Positions 52,766 through 62,149 of a stretch of DNA of 64,000 nucleotides are shown one piece after another. The stretch comes from Brucellaceae bacterium (GTDB taxonomy: Bacteria; Pseudomonadota; Alphaproteobacteria; Rhizobiales; Rhizobiaceae), in contig JACKJV010000001.1 in NCBI GenBank assembly GCA_020637775.1, forward strand, positions 434,001 through 498,000, given 5' to 3'. Numbering within the stretch: the stretch's first letter is position 1; every line of letters begins with the position of its first letter. A program made the position numbers and the translations under genes. The notes below the pieces were generated by a model. It was not told the origin of the DNA. It saw only the letters and a list, made by a program, of their open reading frames with translations, and searched no databases.

Positions 52766-53373
52766 TGCCCATAGCCGATCATCTTGCCGGCGGCCTTGCC
52801 GATCCGGTCTTCGACGCCCAGTCGGCCTTTCGCGCTGTCATGGCGGCCATGGCGGAACCGGGCACCGTGCAGGCCGTTGGACGGCCGGCGGCGCCCCCGG
52901 CGCCGCTGTCGCCCGTGGCCGGCGCACTGTTATGCACGCTTTGCGATGCCGATACGCCGGTCTGGCTCGACGCCGCGCTGGCCGGTCATGAGGGCGTGAA
53001 AGCCTGGATCGCCTTTCATGCCGGCGCGCCTGTCACGGCCAATCCGGTCGAGGCCCATTTCGCCTTCGTCACCGATCCGTCGGTCATGCCCGCCTGCGAG
53101 AGCTTTTCGCTCGGCACGCATGAATATCCCGACCGCTCCACCACCATCGTCCTGCAGGTCTCGGGTTTCGAGGATGGTGATCGCCTGACCCTGGCCGGCC
53201 CCGGAATCCGCGACACGCGAACCCTCGCGCCCGCGCCGATGCTTCGTAATTTCGACACGCAATGGCGCGCCAACCGCGCCCGCTTTCCGCGCGGGGTCGA
53301 CCTGATTCTGGCCGGACCGCAAGCGGTGGCCTGCCTGCCGCGTTCCACCCGCCTCGCGACCCTGGAGGGCTGA
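52765..53373 (+). CDS. phnH: Carbon-phosphorus lyase complex subunit PhnH
   Basis: 202 aa. DPVFDAQSAFRAVMAAMAEPGTVQ at the start, LLCTLCDADTPVWLD, and GTHEYPDRSTTIVLQV, LAGPGIRDTRTL and RANRARFPRGVDLILAGP later are family signatures. It belongs to the cytosolic C-P lyase core complex. It starts in the phnG stop codon and ends 4 bp before phnI. Confidence 0.94.
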   Translation: MPIADHLAGGLADPVFDAQSAFRAVMAAMAEPGTVQAVGRPAAPPAPLSPVAGALLCTLCDADTPVWLDAALAGHEGVKAWIAFHAGAPVTANPVEAHFAFVTDPSVMPACESFSLGTHEYPDRSTTIVLQVSGFEDGDRLTLAGPGIRDTRTLAPAPMLRNFDTQWRANRARFPRGVDLILAGPQAVACLPRSTRLATLEG

Positions 53374-53377
53374 GCCG

Positions 53378-54487
53378 ATGTATGTCGCCGTGAAGGGTGG
53401 CGAAACCGCCATCGAAAACGCCCACCGCCTGCTGGATGCCCGCAGACGTGGAAACCCCGACATTCCGGCACTGACACTGGAGCAGATTGCAGGTCAGTTG
53501 GCGCTCGCCGTCGACCGCGTCATGGCGGAAGGGTCTCTCTACGACCGGGGCCTGGCCGCGCTTGCCGTCAAGCAGGCGCGCGGGGATCTCATCGAGGCCA
53601 TCTTCCTGCTGCGCGCCTATCGCACCACCCTGCCGCGTTTCGGCTATGCCTTGCCGGTCGATACCGGTGCCATGCTGGTCGAGCGGCGTATCTCCGCCTG
53701 CTACAAGGATCTTCCCGGCGGCCAGGTGCTTGGCCCCACCTTCGATTACACGCATCGCCTGCTGGATCCCTCGCTGTCGGGCGATGAAGCCCCTGTTGAG
53801 CCCGCATGCCGCGACGCCGATCCGGTGCCGGCCATGCGTGTCTGCGAAATTCTCGCCGAGGAAGGCCTGATCGAGGCGGATGGCGCGGTTCCCGGCGAAA
53901 AGGGGGTCGGCGACATCACGCGTACGCCGATGGAATTCCCCATGGACCGGGACACCCGGCTTCAGGCGCTGTCGCGCGGCGACGAGGGCTTCCTGCTTGC
54001 GCTTGGCTATTCCACCCAGCGCGGCTACGCCCGGTCCCATCCCTTTGCCGGCGAAATAAGGATCGGTGAGGTCGAAGTCAGCATCGAGGTGGCCGAACTG
54101 GGCTTTGCCGTGACGCTCGGCCGGATCCAGGTCACGGAATGCCAGATGGTCAACCAGTTCAAGGGCTCGGCCAAGGCGCCGCCGCAATTCACGCGCGGTT
54201 ATGGTCTCGTCTTCGGCCAGTCGGAACGCAAGGCCATGGCCATGGCATTGGTGGACCGTTCGCTTCGCGCCCGTGAACTGGGCGAGGACATCACGGCGGC
54301 CGCCCAGGATGAGGAATTCGTCATTTCCCATACCGACAACGTGCAGGCGACGGGCTTCGTCGAACATCTCAAACTGCCCCACTATGTCGACTTCCAGGCA
54401 GAGCTCGACCTAGTGCGCCGCATGCGCGCCGAGTACGACGCCGCGCACGGCTCCGACGGCGGGGACGAACTGGAGGCAGCGGAATGA
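53378..54487 (+). CDS. phnI: Carbon-phosphorus lyase complex subunit PhnI
   Basis: 369 aa. It opens MYVAVKGGETAIENAHRLLD, the invariant PhnI N terminus, with LPRFGYALPVDTGAMLVERRISACYKDLPGGQ and HTDNVQATGFVEHLKLPHYVDFQAELDL-type segments downstream. PhnI carries the nucleosidase/phosphonate ribosyltransferase activity of the complex. It overlaps phnJ by 4 bp (ATGA). Confidence 0.95.
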   Translation: MYVAVKGGETAIENAHRLLDARRRGNPDIPALTLEQIAGQLALAVDRVMAEGSLYDRGLAALAVKQARGDLIEAIFLLRAYRTTLPRFGYALPVDTGAMLVERRISACYKDLPGGQVLGPTFDYTHRLLDPSLSGDEAPVEPACRDADPVPAMRVCEILAEEGLIEADGAVPGEKGVGDITRTPMEFPMDRDTRLQALSRGDEGFLLALGYSTQRGYARSHPFAGEIRIGEVEVSIEVAELGFAVTLGRIQVTECQMVNQFKGSAKAPPQFTRGYGLVFGQSERKAMAMALVDRSLRARELGEDITAAAQDEEFVISHTDNVQATGFVEHLKLPHYVDFQAELDLVRRMRAEYDAAHGSDGGDELEAAE

Positions 54488-55371
54488 GCACGCCCGCCGA
54501 GGCCATCGCGGCCTACAATTTCGCCTATCTGGACGAACAGACCAAGCGGATGATCCGCCGTGCCATTCTCAAGGGCATCGCCATTCCCGGCTATCAGGTG
54601 CCCTTCGCCTCGCGCGAAATGCCCATGCCCTATGGCTGGGGAACGGGCGGCGTGCAGGTGACGGCCTCGATCATCGGGCCGGACGACACGCTCAAGGTGA
54701 TCGACCAGGGCGCCGACGACACCACCAATGCCATCTCGATCCGCAAGTTCTTCGAGAAGACGGCCGGTGTGAAAACGACAACCCGCACCGCCGCGGCGAC
54801 TCTCATCCAGACCCGTCACCGCATTCCGGAGACGCCGCTTGAAAGCGGGCAGGTGCTTGTCTTCCAGGTGCCGATCCCCGAGCCGCTGCGTTTCCTGGAG
54901 CCCCGCGAGACCGAGACCCGCAAGATGCATGCGCTGGAGGAATACGGCCTCATGCATGTGAAGCTGTACGAGGACATCGCCCGCAACGGCCACATCGCCA
55001 CAACCTATGCCTATCCCGTCAAGGTCGAGGGGCGATATGTCATGGACCCCTCGCCCACGCCCAAGTTCGACAATCCGAAAATGCACATGAGCCCGGCGCT
55101 CCAGCTCTTCGGTGCCGGCCGGGAAAAGCGCATCTATGCCATTCCGCCTTTCACGCAGGTGGAAAGCCTGGATTTCGAGGATCATCCCTTCACCGTCCAG
55201 GACTTCGGCAAGCCCTGCGCCCTGTGCGGCGCAGAAGGCGTCTATCTCGACGAGGTCATCCTCGATGATGCCGGCGGGCGGATGTTCATCTGTTCCGACA
55301 CCGACCATTGCGAGGAACGCCGCGCGGCCGGGCATTGCGGGGAAATGCTGGCCGGGGAGGCTGCGCAATGA
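54484..55371 (+). CDS. phnJ: Alpha-D-ribose 1-methylphosphonate 5-phosphate C-P lyase
   Basis: 295 aa. The radical SAM enzyme that breaks the carbon-phosphorus bond. The unusual C-terminal cluster site is complete: Cys245, Cys248, Cys270 and Cys276, with exactly the spacing of the E. coli Cys241/244/266 cluster ligands and Cys272 thiyl residue. The N-terminal AAYNFAYLDEQTKRMIRRAILKG and MPMPYGWGTGGVQVTA are also standard. An extra Cys285 is present. ATGA overlaps link it to phnI and phnK. Confidence 0.96.
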   Translation: MSTPAEAIAAYNFAYLDEQTKRMIRRAILKGIAIPGYQVPFASREMPMPYGWGTGGVQVTASIIGPDDTLKVIDQGADDTTNAISIRKFFEKTAGVKTTTRTAAATLIQTRHRIPETPLESGQVLVFQVPIPEPLRFLEPRETETRKMHALEEYGLMHVKLYEDIARNGHIATTYAYPVKVEGRYVMDPSPTPKFDNPKMHMSPALQLFGAGREKRIYAIPPFTQVESLDFEDHPFTVQDFGKPCALCGAEGVYLDEVILDDAGGRMFICSDTDHCEERRAAGHCGEMLAGEAAQ

Positions 55372-56189
55372 ACGTGATCGATCAGCAACCGGTCGAGACG
55401 AGCGTGGAGCAGCCCGATGACGCCGCACTCCTGTCGGTCCGTTCGGTTTCGAAATTCTACGGCGCACGCATCGGCTGCCAGGACGTCTCCTTCGATCTCT
55501 GGCCCGGCGAAGTGCTCGCCATCGTCGGTGAATCCGGTTCCGGAAAGACGACGCTGCTCAATTGCATTTCCACGCGCCTGCCGCCTTCGGCCGGGACGGT
55601 GAACTACCGGATGCGCAGCGGCGAGATGCGCGAGCTTTACCGCATGAGCGAAGCGGAGCGCCGCCTGCTGATGCGCACAGACTGGGGCTTTGTCCACCAG
55701 AATCCGGCCGACGGCCTGCGGATGACGGTCTCGGCCGGCGCCAATGTGGGCGAGCGGCTGATGGCCGTTGGCGATCGCCACTACGGCCGCATCCGGGAGA
55801 CGGCGATCGACTGGCTCGGCCGCGTCGAGATCGGGCAGGACCGGGTCGACGACCAGCCGCGCGCCTTTTCCGGGGGGATGCGCCAGCGCCTTCAGATCGC
55901 GCGCAATCTGGTCACCGGGCCGCGCCTTGTCTTCATGGACGAGCCGACCGGCGGGCTGGATGTCTCGGTTCAGGCGCGCCTGCTGGACCTTCTGCGCGGA
56001 CTTGTCGCCGATCTCGGGCTGGCGGCCGTGGTGGTCACGCACGACCTGGCCGTCGCCCGCCTGCTGTCCCACCGCATGATGGTGATGAAGGAGGGCAAGG
56101 TGGTTGAAACAGGCCTGACCGACCGCGTGCTGGACGACCCCCAGGCGCCCTATACCCAGCTTCTCGTTTCCTCCATCCTGCAGGTGTGA
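55368..56189 (+). CDS. phnK: Phosphonate C-P lyase system ATP-binding protein PhnK
   Basis: 273 aa ABC-type ATPase without membrane partner; it docks on the PhnGHIJ core. Walker A is GESGSGKTT, signature FSGGMRQRLQIARN, Walker B LVFMDEPTGGLD, with VVVTHDLAVARLL for the H-loop. About 20 residues precede the domain. The start at 55368 overlaps phnJ by 4 bp. Similar in look to oligopeptide-transporter ATPases, as is usual for PhnK. Confidence 0.93.
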   Translation: MNVIDQQPVETSVEQPDDAALLSVRSVSKFYGARIGCQDVSFDLWPGEVLAIVGESGSGKTTLLNCISTRLPPSAGTVNYRMRSGEMRELYRMSEAERRLLMRTDWGFVHQNPADGLRMTVSAGANVGERLMAVGDRHYGRIRETAIDWLGRVEIGQDRVDDQPRAFSGGMRQRLQIARNLVTGPRLVFMDEPTGGLDVSVQARLLDLLRGLVADLGLAAVVVTHDLAVARLLSHRMMVMKEGKVVETGLTDRVLDDPQAPYTQLLVSSILQV

Positions 56190-56191
56190 CC

Positions 56192-56899
56192 ATGCCGACA
56201 CCACTCGTCGTTTCCGATGTCGCCAAGACCTTCACCATGCATCTGCGAGACGGCATCCGCCTCAATGTGGTGGAGCATGTGTCCTTTTCGCTCAAGGCCG
56301 GTTCCTGCGCCGTGCTCGGCGGCCCGTCCGGGTCGGGCAAGAGTTCCATCCTGAAAATGCTCTACGGCAACTATGGTGCCGATGAGGGCCAGATCATCGT
56401 CAATCACAGGGGCCGCCTGATCGACATTACCCGGGCCAGCCCGCGCGGCATGCTGGCGATCCGCCGGGAAACCATCGGCTATGTCAGCCAGTTCCTGCGT
56501 GCGGTGCCGCGTGTGCCGGCCATTGATGTCGCCGCCGAACCTCTGCTGGCGCGTGGCGCCGATCCCGAGCGGGCGCGCCATCGCGCCGCGCAACTGCTGG
56601 CCCGGCTGAACCTGCCCGAACACCTGTGGCACCTGCCGCCGGCCACCTTTTCCGGTGGCGAGCAACAGCGCGTCAACATCGCCCGCGGCTTCATCACCGA
56701 TCATCCGGTCCTGTTGCTGGACGAGCCGACGGCATCGCTCGATGCGGCAAACCGCGACGTTGTCATCGCCATGATCGAGGAGAAGAAGACGAAGGGCGTG
56801 GCCCTGCTCGGCATCTTTCATGACGCGGATGTGCGCGAGGCGGTTGCCGACACGGTCATCGACGTCACCGCCTTCACGCCGAAGGGAGATGCGGCATGA
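56192..56899 (+). CDS. phnL: Phosphonate C-P lyase system protein PhnL
   Basis: 235 aa ABC-type ATPase. It opens [27 protein letters not shown], has Walker [10 protein letters not shown], signature [14 protein letters not shown] and Walker [13 protein letters not shown]. PhnL associates with the C-P lyase core and PhnK. The ATG at 56192 lies 2 bp after the phnK stop with AGGTG upstream; a GTG at 56186 overlaps the stop and is possible. It overlaps the acetyltransferase by 4 bp. Confidence 0.93.
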   Translation: MPTPLVVSDVAKTFTMHLRDGIRLNVVEHVSFSLKAGSCAVLGGPSGSGKSSILKMLYGNYGADEGQIIVNHRGRLIDITRASPRGMLAIRRETIGYVSQFLRAVPRVPAIDVAAEPLLARGADPERARHRAAQLLARLNLPEHLWHLPPATFSGGEQQRVNIARGFITDHPVLLLDEPTASLDAANRDVVIAMIEEKKTKGVALLGIFHDADVREAVADTVIDVTAFTPKGDAA

Positions 56900-57516
56900 C
56901 CCGTCTTTCCGAAGCGCCGCTGATCCACGCCACAGCGCTGGTCACCGACAGCGAGATCGGGCGCTACACCGAAATCGCCGAGCGCTGCCATGTCAGCGAA
57001 ACCACGCTTGGCGACTATTCCTACATGATGCGCGAATGCGAGGCCTGGGCGGCCCGCATCGGCAAGTTCGTCAACATTGCCAGCCATGTCCGCATCAATG
57101 CCACGAACCACCCGGTCTGGCGCGCCACGCTGCACCATTTCACCTATCGCGCCGGCGACTATTTCGATGACGCGGCAAACGAAAGCGCGTTCTTCGAGTG
57201 GCGCCGGTCCAATACGGTGACCATCGGCCACGATGTCTGGATCGGCCATGGCGCCACCATCCTGCCTGGCGTGACCGTCGGCAATGGCGCGGTGATCGGC
57301 GCCGGTGCGGTCGTCTCGAAGGATGTGGCGCCCTACACGGTCGTCGGCGGCGTGCCGGCCCGACCGATCCGCCAACGCTTCGAGGACGGCCTCGGTCCCC
57401 GGATGGATCGCCTTGCCTGGTGGGACTGGGACCATGACCGCCTGCGCGCTGCGCTGGAGGATTTCCGCACGCTCGACGCTGCGGGCTTCCTCGAAAAATA
57501 CGCCGCCGGCGCGTGA
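56896..57516 (+). CDS. Hexapeptide-repeat acetyltransferase of phosphonate operons (TIGR03308-like)
   Basis: 206 aa left-handed beta-helix protein with repeating hexapeptides ([19 protein letters not shown], then [35 protein letters not shown]). It is followed by the family's [14 protein letters not shown] tail. The equivalent place in other rhizobial phn operons carries this gene. It may acetylate aminophosphonates, as PhnO does with a different fold, or another intermediate. It overlaps phnL and ends the phnGHIJKL transcription block. Confidence 0.88.
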   Translation: MTRLSEAPLIHATALVTDSEIGRYTEIAERCHVSETTLGDYSYMMRECEAWAARIGKFVNIASHVRINATNHPVWRATLHHFTYRAGDYFDDAANESAFFEWRRSNTVTIGHDVWIGHGATILPGVTVGNGAVIGAGAVVSKDVAPYTVVGGVPARPIRQRFEDGLGPRMDRLAWWDWDHDRLRAALEDFRTLDAAGFLEKYAAGA

Positions 57517-57535
57517 TCCGGTGCGCCGGTGTGCA

Positions 57536-57553
57536 CTGTCACCGAACTGTCAC
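57536..57553 (+). promoter_or_regulatory. Pho box upstream of phnCDE
   Basis: CTGTCACCGAACTGTCAC: two CTGTCAC repeats with a 4-bp spacer, matching the PhoB site at 12 of 14 informative positions. It lies 85 bp before the phnC start, in the gap after the acetyltransferase gene. No clear -10 follows; TACGCT at 57566-57571 is the nearest. Confidence 0.78.
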
Positions 57554-57637
57554 GGCATCGACACGTACGCTTCACATGCCCGGGGTAGCGGAAACGCGAA
57601 AGTCTTAAACAGCCGCCACCGATGAACGGAACGGACC

Positions 57638-58507
57638 ATGCTCGAACTTGCCAATGTCACCCGCCGTTTCGGGGCCAACACCGCGGTCGATTCCGTCACG
57701 CTTTCGATCCCGCAGGGTCAGATGGTCGGCGTCATCGGCCGTTCGGGCGCCGGCAAGTCCACGCTTCTGCGCATGATCAACCGGCTCATCGGCGTGTCGG
57801 ATGGCGTCATTCGCTTCGAGGGCACGGAGGTTTCGGCCCTTCGCGGAACCGCGCTGCGCAACTGGCAGCGCGACTGCGCCATGATCTTCCAGCAATTCAA
57901 TCTCGTGCCGCGCCTCGATGTGCTCACCAATGTCCTGCTGGGCCGGCTCAATCACCGTTCCACGCTCCTGAACCTGCTGAACATCTTCTCGGATGAAGAG
58001 CGCGCGCAGGCGCTGATGGCGCTGGAGCGTCTTGGCATCGCACAGACCGCCCTGCAACGCGCCGGCACGCTGTCGGGCGGCCAGCAGCAGCGCGTGGCGA
58101 TTGCCCGGGCGCTGCTGCAGTCGCCGAAAATGATCCTGGCCGACGAGCCGATCGCCTCGCTCGATCCGCTCAACGCGCAGGTGGTGATGGATTCGCTGGC
58201 CGACATCAACCGCCGCGAAGGCATGACCGTCATCACCAACCTGCACACGCTCGATACAGCCCGCGCCTATTGCGAGCGGGTCATCGGCATGTCGGCCGGC
58301 AAGGTCGTGTTCGACGGCCCTGCCCGCGACCTGACCCCGGAAGCCGTCAAGATGATCTACGGCGTTTCCGAAGGAGAACTGTCCGAGGAAGTCACCTCGA
58401 CGGCGCTCGGTACCCCGAAAGCCGCGAGAGCGGCCAGCCAATCCACCGGGCATCCGGCTGGCGTGACCCGCCAGCACGAGGTCGCCGGGATCGCCTCGCC
58501 CGCGTAA
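57638..58507 (+). CDS. phnC: Phosphonate ABC transporter ATP-binding protein
   Basis: 289 aa. Walker [18 protein letters not shown], signature [14 protein letters not shown], Walker [13 protein letters not shown] and the PhnC-specific [27 protein letters not shown]. The last 25-30 residues (Ala, Gly, Pro-rich) are a non-conserved tail. It energises PhnD-PhnE uptake of phosphonates and possibly phosphate and phosphite. First gene behind the second Pho box. Confidence 0.95.
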   Translation: MLELANVTRRFGANTAVDSVTLSIPQGQMVGVIGRSGAGKSTLLRMINRLIGVSDGVIRFEGTEVSALRGTALRNWQRDCAMIFQQFNLVPRLDVLTNVLLGRLNHRSTLLNLLNIFSDEERAQALMALERLGIAQTALQRAGTLSGGQQQRVAIARALLQSPKMILADEPIASLDPLNAQVVMDSLADINRREGMTVITNLHTLDTARAYCERVIGMSAGKVVFDGPARDLTPEAVKMIYGVSEGELSEEVTSTALGTPKAARAASQSTGHPAGVTRQHEVAGIASPA

Positions 58508-58565
58508 CGGGCGCCTTTCTGCTTCAAGCGGACCGGATGGCCCGGTCGAAACAAGGAGAACTCCC

Positions 58566-59477
58566 ATGTTCAAGAAAGTCCTTCTCGCTGCGGCCTCGCT
58601 TGCCGCTCTCGTCGCTGCCGCGCCGGCCGGCGCCGAAGACCTCAAGGAATTCCGCATCGGCATTCTGGGCGGTGAAAACGAAGCCGACCGCCTGCGCAAC
58701 TTCCAGTGCATGGTCGAAAAACTTCCCGAGGTTCTCGGTGTCGAAAAGGTCTCGCTCTTTCCGGCGGCCGACTATGACGGCGTCATTCAGGGCCTGCTGG
58801 GAGGAACGCTGGACTATGCCGAACTGGGCGCGTCCGGCTATGCCAAGGTCTATCTCTCCGACCCGAACGCTGTCGAGCCGATCCTGACCACGGTGCAGAC
58901 CGATGGTTCCACCGGCTACTATTCCGTCATGGTCGCCCGCAAGGATTCCGGCCTGACCAGGCTGGAAGACATGAAGGGCAAGAAGCTCGGCTTCGCCGAT
59001 CCGGATTCCACCTCCGGCTTCCTGGTCCCCTCCGTCACGCTGCCGGAAGCCATCGGCACTTCGATCAAGGAATACTTCTCCGAGACCGGTTTTGGCGGCG
59101 GCCATGAGAACCTCGTTCTCGAAGTCGTCAAGGGCACGTTCGATGCCGGCACGACCTGGGCGTCGGGCGTCGGTGAGTTCAAGGACGGCTACACCTCCGG
59201 CAACCTGCGCAAGATGGTCGACAAGGGCATCCTGAACATGGACGACCTCGTTCAGCTCTGGCAGTCGCCGCTGATCCCGAACGGGCCGATCGTCGTGCGC
59301 AGTTCGATGGATGCCGACATGAAGACCAGGTTCAAGGACTTCATGATGGGGCTGCCGGAAGGCGATCCGGAGTGCTTCTCCGCCATCCAGGGCGGCGATT
59401 ACAAGGGCTTCACCGAGGTCAATGCCGACTTCTACAAGGCCATCATCGCGGCCCGCAAGGCCAAGATCGGCTCCTAA
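58566..59477 (+). CDS. phnD: Phosphonate ABC transporter substrate-binding protein
   Basis: 303 aa. Signal peptide about residues 1-23 (ending APAGA) sends it to the periplasm. The mature part has FRIGILGGENEADRLRNFQC, DYAELGASGYAKVYL, KKLGFADPDSTSGFLVPSV and DAGTTWASGVGEF, as in PhnD/PtxB-type proteins. CAAGGAGAACTCCC with AGGAG lies before the ATG. It delivers substrate to PhnE1/PhnE2. Confidence 0.95.
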   Translation: MFKKVLLAAASLAALVAAAPAGAEDLKEFRIGILGGENEADRLRNFQCMVEKLPEVLGVEKVSLFPAADYDGVIQGLLGGTLDYAELGASGYAKVYLSDPNAVEPILTTVQTDGSTGYYSVMVARKDSGLTRLEDMKGKKLGFADPDSTSGFLVPSVTLPEAIGTSIKEYFSETGFGGGHENLVLEVVKGTFDAGTTWASGVGEFKDGYTSGNLRKMVDKGILNMDDLVQLWQSPLIPNGPIVVRSSMDADMKTRFKDFMMGLPEGDPECFSAIQGGDYKGFTEVNADFYKAIIAARKAKIGS

Positions 59478-59552
59478 GCTTCATCCGACACTTCCATGTG
59501 TGCCGCGGACCGCAAGGCCCGCGGCACCATGACGCCAGGGACCAGACACGAC

Positions 59553-60515
59553 ATGGCAACCGTTGATAACGTGACACCGCTGTCCGAATCGGCACGCCTC
59601 ATCGAGGGCCATTGGCGCGAACTGACCGGCCGCCGGCGTCTCTACACCTGGGGCGGACTTGTGGTGGTCCTGGTGGCCCTTTCGGGCTCGCTCTGGTTCG
59701 CCAACGAGACCAATGCCGGCAAGTTTTTCGACCGGCTGCCCTATTTCTTCGATTTCTTCATCGACCTGGCGCCGCGCGATGCATTCGAGCCGGTGCGCGC
59801 GCTCTTCGATCTTCCCTCGCCCTATGACGACGGCAGTTTCAAATACAATTACCCGGAAGGCCGTGTCGTCCTGACCGACTGGTTCTACATTCCCGAATAT
59901 TTCTACAAGATGCTCGAGACGCTCAATATCGCGTTGCTCTCGACCCTGATCGGCCTGACGTTCGGTTTCCTGCTTTCCTTTCTCGCGGCGAAGAATCTCA
60001 ATCCCAACCCCTGGACGCGCGGCGCGGTGCGCCGGCTGATGGAATTCCTGCGCGCCTTTCCGGAAATCGTCATCGCCGGCTTCTTCGTCGCCATCCTGTC
60101 CATCGGTCCGATCCCGGCCATCATCGCCGTCTCGATCCATACCATCGGCGCGCTCGGAAAGATGTTCTTCGAGGTGGTCGAGAATGCCGACATGCGCCCG
60201 GAAGAGGGTTTGCGCGCCGTCGGCGGCAACTGGGTCGAGCGCGTCGCCTATGGCATCGTTCCGCAGGTCATGCCGAACTTCATGAGCTATTTCCTGCTGC
60301 GCCTCGAGATCAACGTGCGCGCATCCACCATCATCGGCGCGGTCGGCGGCGGCGGCATCGGCGAGGCGCTGCGCCTCTCCATCAGCCGCGGCCATGAGGC
60401 CAAGACCATCGCCATCATCTTCCTCCTGTTCACCACGATTGTCGCGGTCGACCAGTTTTCCGCCTGGTTGCGCCGCCGCCTCGTGGGCGACCAGGCCTTC
60501 GATTTCGGACGCTGA
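59553..60515 (+). CDS. phnE: Phosphonate ABC transporter permease PhnE (first copy)
   Basis: 320 aa. One N-terminal helix (about 33-50), a periplasmic loop to about 115, then the five-helix transport domain with the EAA-like loop EVVENADMRPEEGLRAVGGNWVERV. It ends IIGAVGGGGIGEALRL. ATG 59553 is the likely start; the in-frame ATG at 59529 is an alternative. Forms the inner-membrane channel with the second PhnE. Confidence 0.92.
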   Translation: MATVDNVTPLSESARLIEGHWRELTGRRRLYTWGGLVVVLVALSGSLWFANETNAGKFFDRLPYFFDFFIDLAPRDAFEPVRALFDLPSPYDDGSFKYNYPEGRVVLTDWFYIPEYFYKMLETLNIALLSTLIGLTFGFLLSFLAAKNLNPNPWTRGAVRRLMEFLRAFPEIVIAGFFVAILSIGPIPAIIAVSIHTIGALGKMFFEVVENADMRPEEGLRAVGGNWVERVAYGIVPQVMPNFMSYFLLRLEINVRASTIIGAVGGGGIGEALRLSISRGHEAKTIAIIFLLFTTIVAVDQFSAWLRRRLVGDQAFDFGR

Positions 60516-60519
60516 ACCC

Positions 60520-62082
60520 ATGACCATGCTCGACGCCACCGACAGGGCGACCGTCATCCGGCGCCATCCGGACGTGTTCCGCACCCGCCCATGGAAACGC
60601 TATGGCCCGGCGCTGATGGTGCTGGCCATCGTCCTCTACAGCTTCTATTGCTGGTGGTTCTTCTCCATCGGCGATGCCTTTCGCAAGGCCAATACCGATA
60701 TCGCCGGCGCCTATCTGGCCGACTGGATTTCATGGGAAGCACGCCCCGTCATCGACATCGAAACCGATGGCGCCATGACGGTGAAATTCCCCCGCTTCTC
60801 TCCACTGGGTTCCGATCCGCGGCCCGACTGGCTGGAAGCGGATCGCGAAACGCGGACGCGCACGATCACGAAACAGGCGCCGGCCGCCCGCGCCGGCGCG
60901 CTCCACAACAAGATCGCCAACAGTTTCATGGTTCCCGATGCGAAGGGCACAAGGCCTTCGGAGGAACCGGCCATCGGCTTCATGGCGCCTGGCGCCGCGA
61001 CCGGCAATGCCGGGGTTGCCGAAACCGTGACGGTCACCGAAACGGTGCGCGAGGAAGTGCTCACACGCGCCGTCGTCACCTTCGATGCGGCCGACAAGGT
61101 CGAGATCCTGCCCGAGCGCGTCACGGTCAGCCGTGGCGGCAAGACCCTCGTCGTGCGGCTTGGGCCGGGGGACAAGGTATCAGCCGAAGGCCCGCTGCCG
61201 GAGTGGGCCGAGCAGAAATACGAGGGCCGCAAGGTCATCGTGCGCTTCGGATTTGCCGGGCGGGCAGAGATCGACCATGACGGGGTCAAGGTCTACAAGC
61301 GCTTCCTGGGCTGGGAAAATTTCGTGTTCGATACGCGGTCGGCCTTCTGGGGCAAGTCCTTCGGCGAGGTGATGTCCATGCTCGCATCGGGCGAGCGGGT
61401 GAACCCGGATCGCTCCAATCTGGCGCAGGCCTGGAACGACATCCTCTACAATGCCGAATGGCAGCATCTCGATGTCTGGACAAAGCTCCTGCAAACCATT
61501 GTCATGGCCTTTGTCGGAACACTGTTCGCGACGGTCCTCGCCTTCCCGCTGGCCTTCGTGGCCGCGCGGAACATCACGCCGAACCGGATCGTGAACCAGG
61601 TCATCAAGCGGTTCTTCGATTTCCAGCGCTCCGTCGACATGCTGATCTGGGCGCTCTTCTTCACGCGCGCCTTCGGCCCCGGCCCGCTGGCCGGCATTTC
61701 GGCGATCTTCTTCACCGATACCGGCACGCTGGGCAAGCTCTACGCCGAGGCCCTGGAGAACATCGACGACAAGCAGCGCGAGGGCGTGCGCTCGGTCGGC
61801 GCCGCGCCGCTGCTGGTGCAGCGCTTCGGCGTCATGCCTCAGGTTCTCCCGGTTTTCCTGTCGCAATCGCTCTACTTCTGGGAGTCGAACACACGTTCGG
61901 CGACGATCATCGGCGCCGTCGGGGCCGGCGGCATCGGTCTGAAGCTCTGGGAGGCCATGCGCACGAACCAGGATTGGGAAAACGTGGCCTATATGGTCAT
62001 CCTCATTCTGGCCGTGGTCTATGTCTTCGACAGCGTCTCCAACGCCCTGCGCTCGCGCCTGATCGGGGAAAACGCGCGATGA
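60520..62082 (+). CDS. phnE: Phosphonate ABC transporter permease PhnE (second copy) with a large periplasmic insertion
   Basis: 520 aa, about 200 longer than the first copy. After an N-terminal helix (about 30-50) comes a hydrophilic, probably periplasmic stretch to about 315. It contains a beta-rich section (TVTVTETVREEVLTRAVVTFDAADK and GGKTLVVRLGPGDKV). The normal PhnE core follows, with the EAA loop EALENIDDKQREGVRSVGAAPL and ending IIGAVGAGGIGLKLWEAM. ATG 60520 lies 4 bp after phnE1. The insertion has no function I recognise. Confidence 0.9.
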   Translation: MTMLDATDRATVIRRHPDVFRTRPWKRYGPALMVLAIVLYSFYCWWFFSIGDAFRKANTDIAGAYLADWISWEARPVIDIETDGAMTVKFPRFSPLGSDPRPDWLEADRETRTRTITKQAPAARAGALHNKIANSFMVPDAKGTRPSEEPAIGFMAPGAATGNAGVAETVTVTETVREEVLTRAVVTFDAADKVEILPERVTVSRGGKTLVVRLGPGDKVSAEGPLPEWAEQKYEGRKVIVRFGFAGRAEIDHDGVKVYKRFLGWENFVFDTRSAFWGKSFGEVMSMLASGERVNPDRSNLAQAWNDILYNAEWQHLDVWTKLLQTIVMAFVGTLFATVLAFPLAFVAARNITPNRIVNQVIKRFFDFQRSVDMLIWALFFTRAFGPGPLAGISAIFFTDTGTLGKLYAEALENIDDKQREGVRSVGAAPLLVQRFGVMPQVLPVFLSQSLYFWESNTRSATIIGAVGAGGIGLKLWEAMRTNQDWENVAYMVILILAVVYVFDSVSNALRSRLIGENAR

Positions 62083-62149
62083 CGGTGACGCTTCGTCAAG
62101 CTGTCATGCAAATCACCTATCCGGGCGCAAACCCGGAAGGAGCATGACC

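Noticed and set aside
62089-62106. Third Pho box before the DUF1045 gene
   Set aside because: Only one half-site (CTGTCAT at 62100) is present; the upstream half, at the required spacing, does not match.
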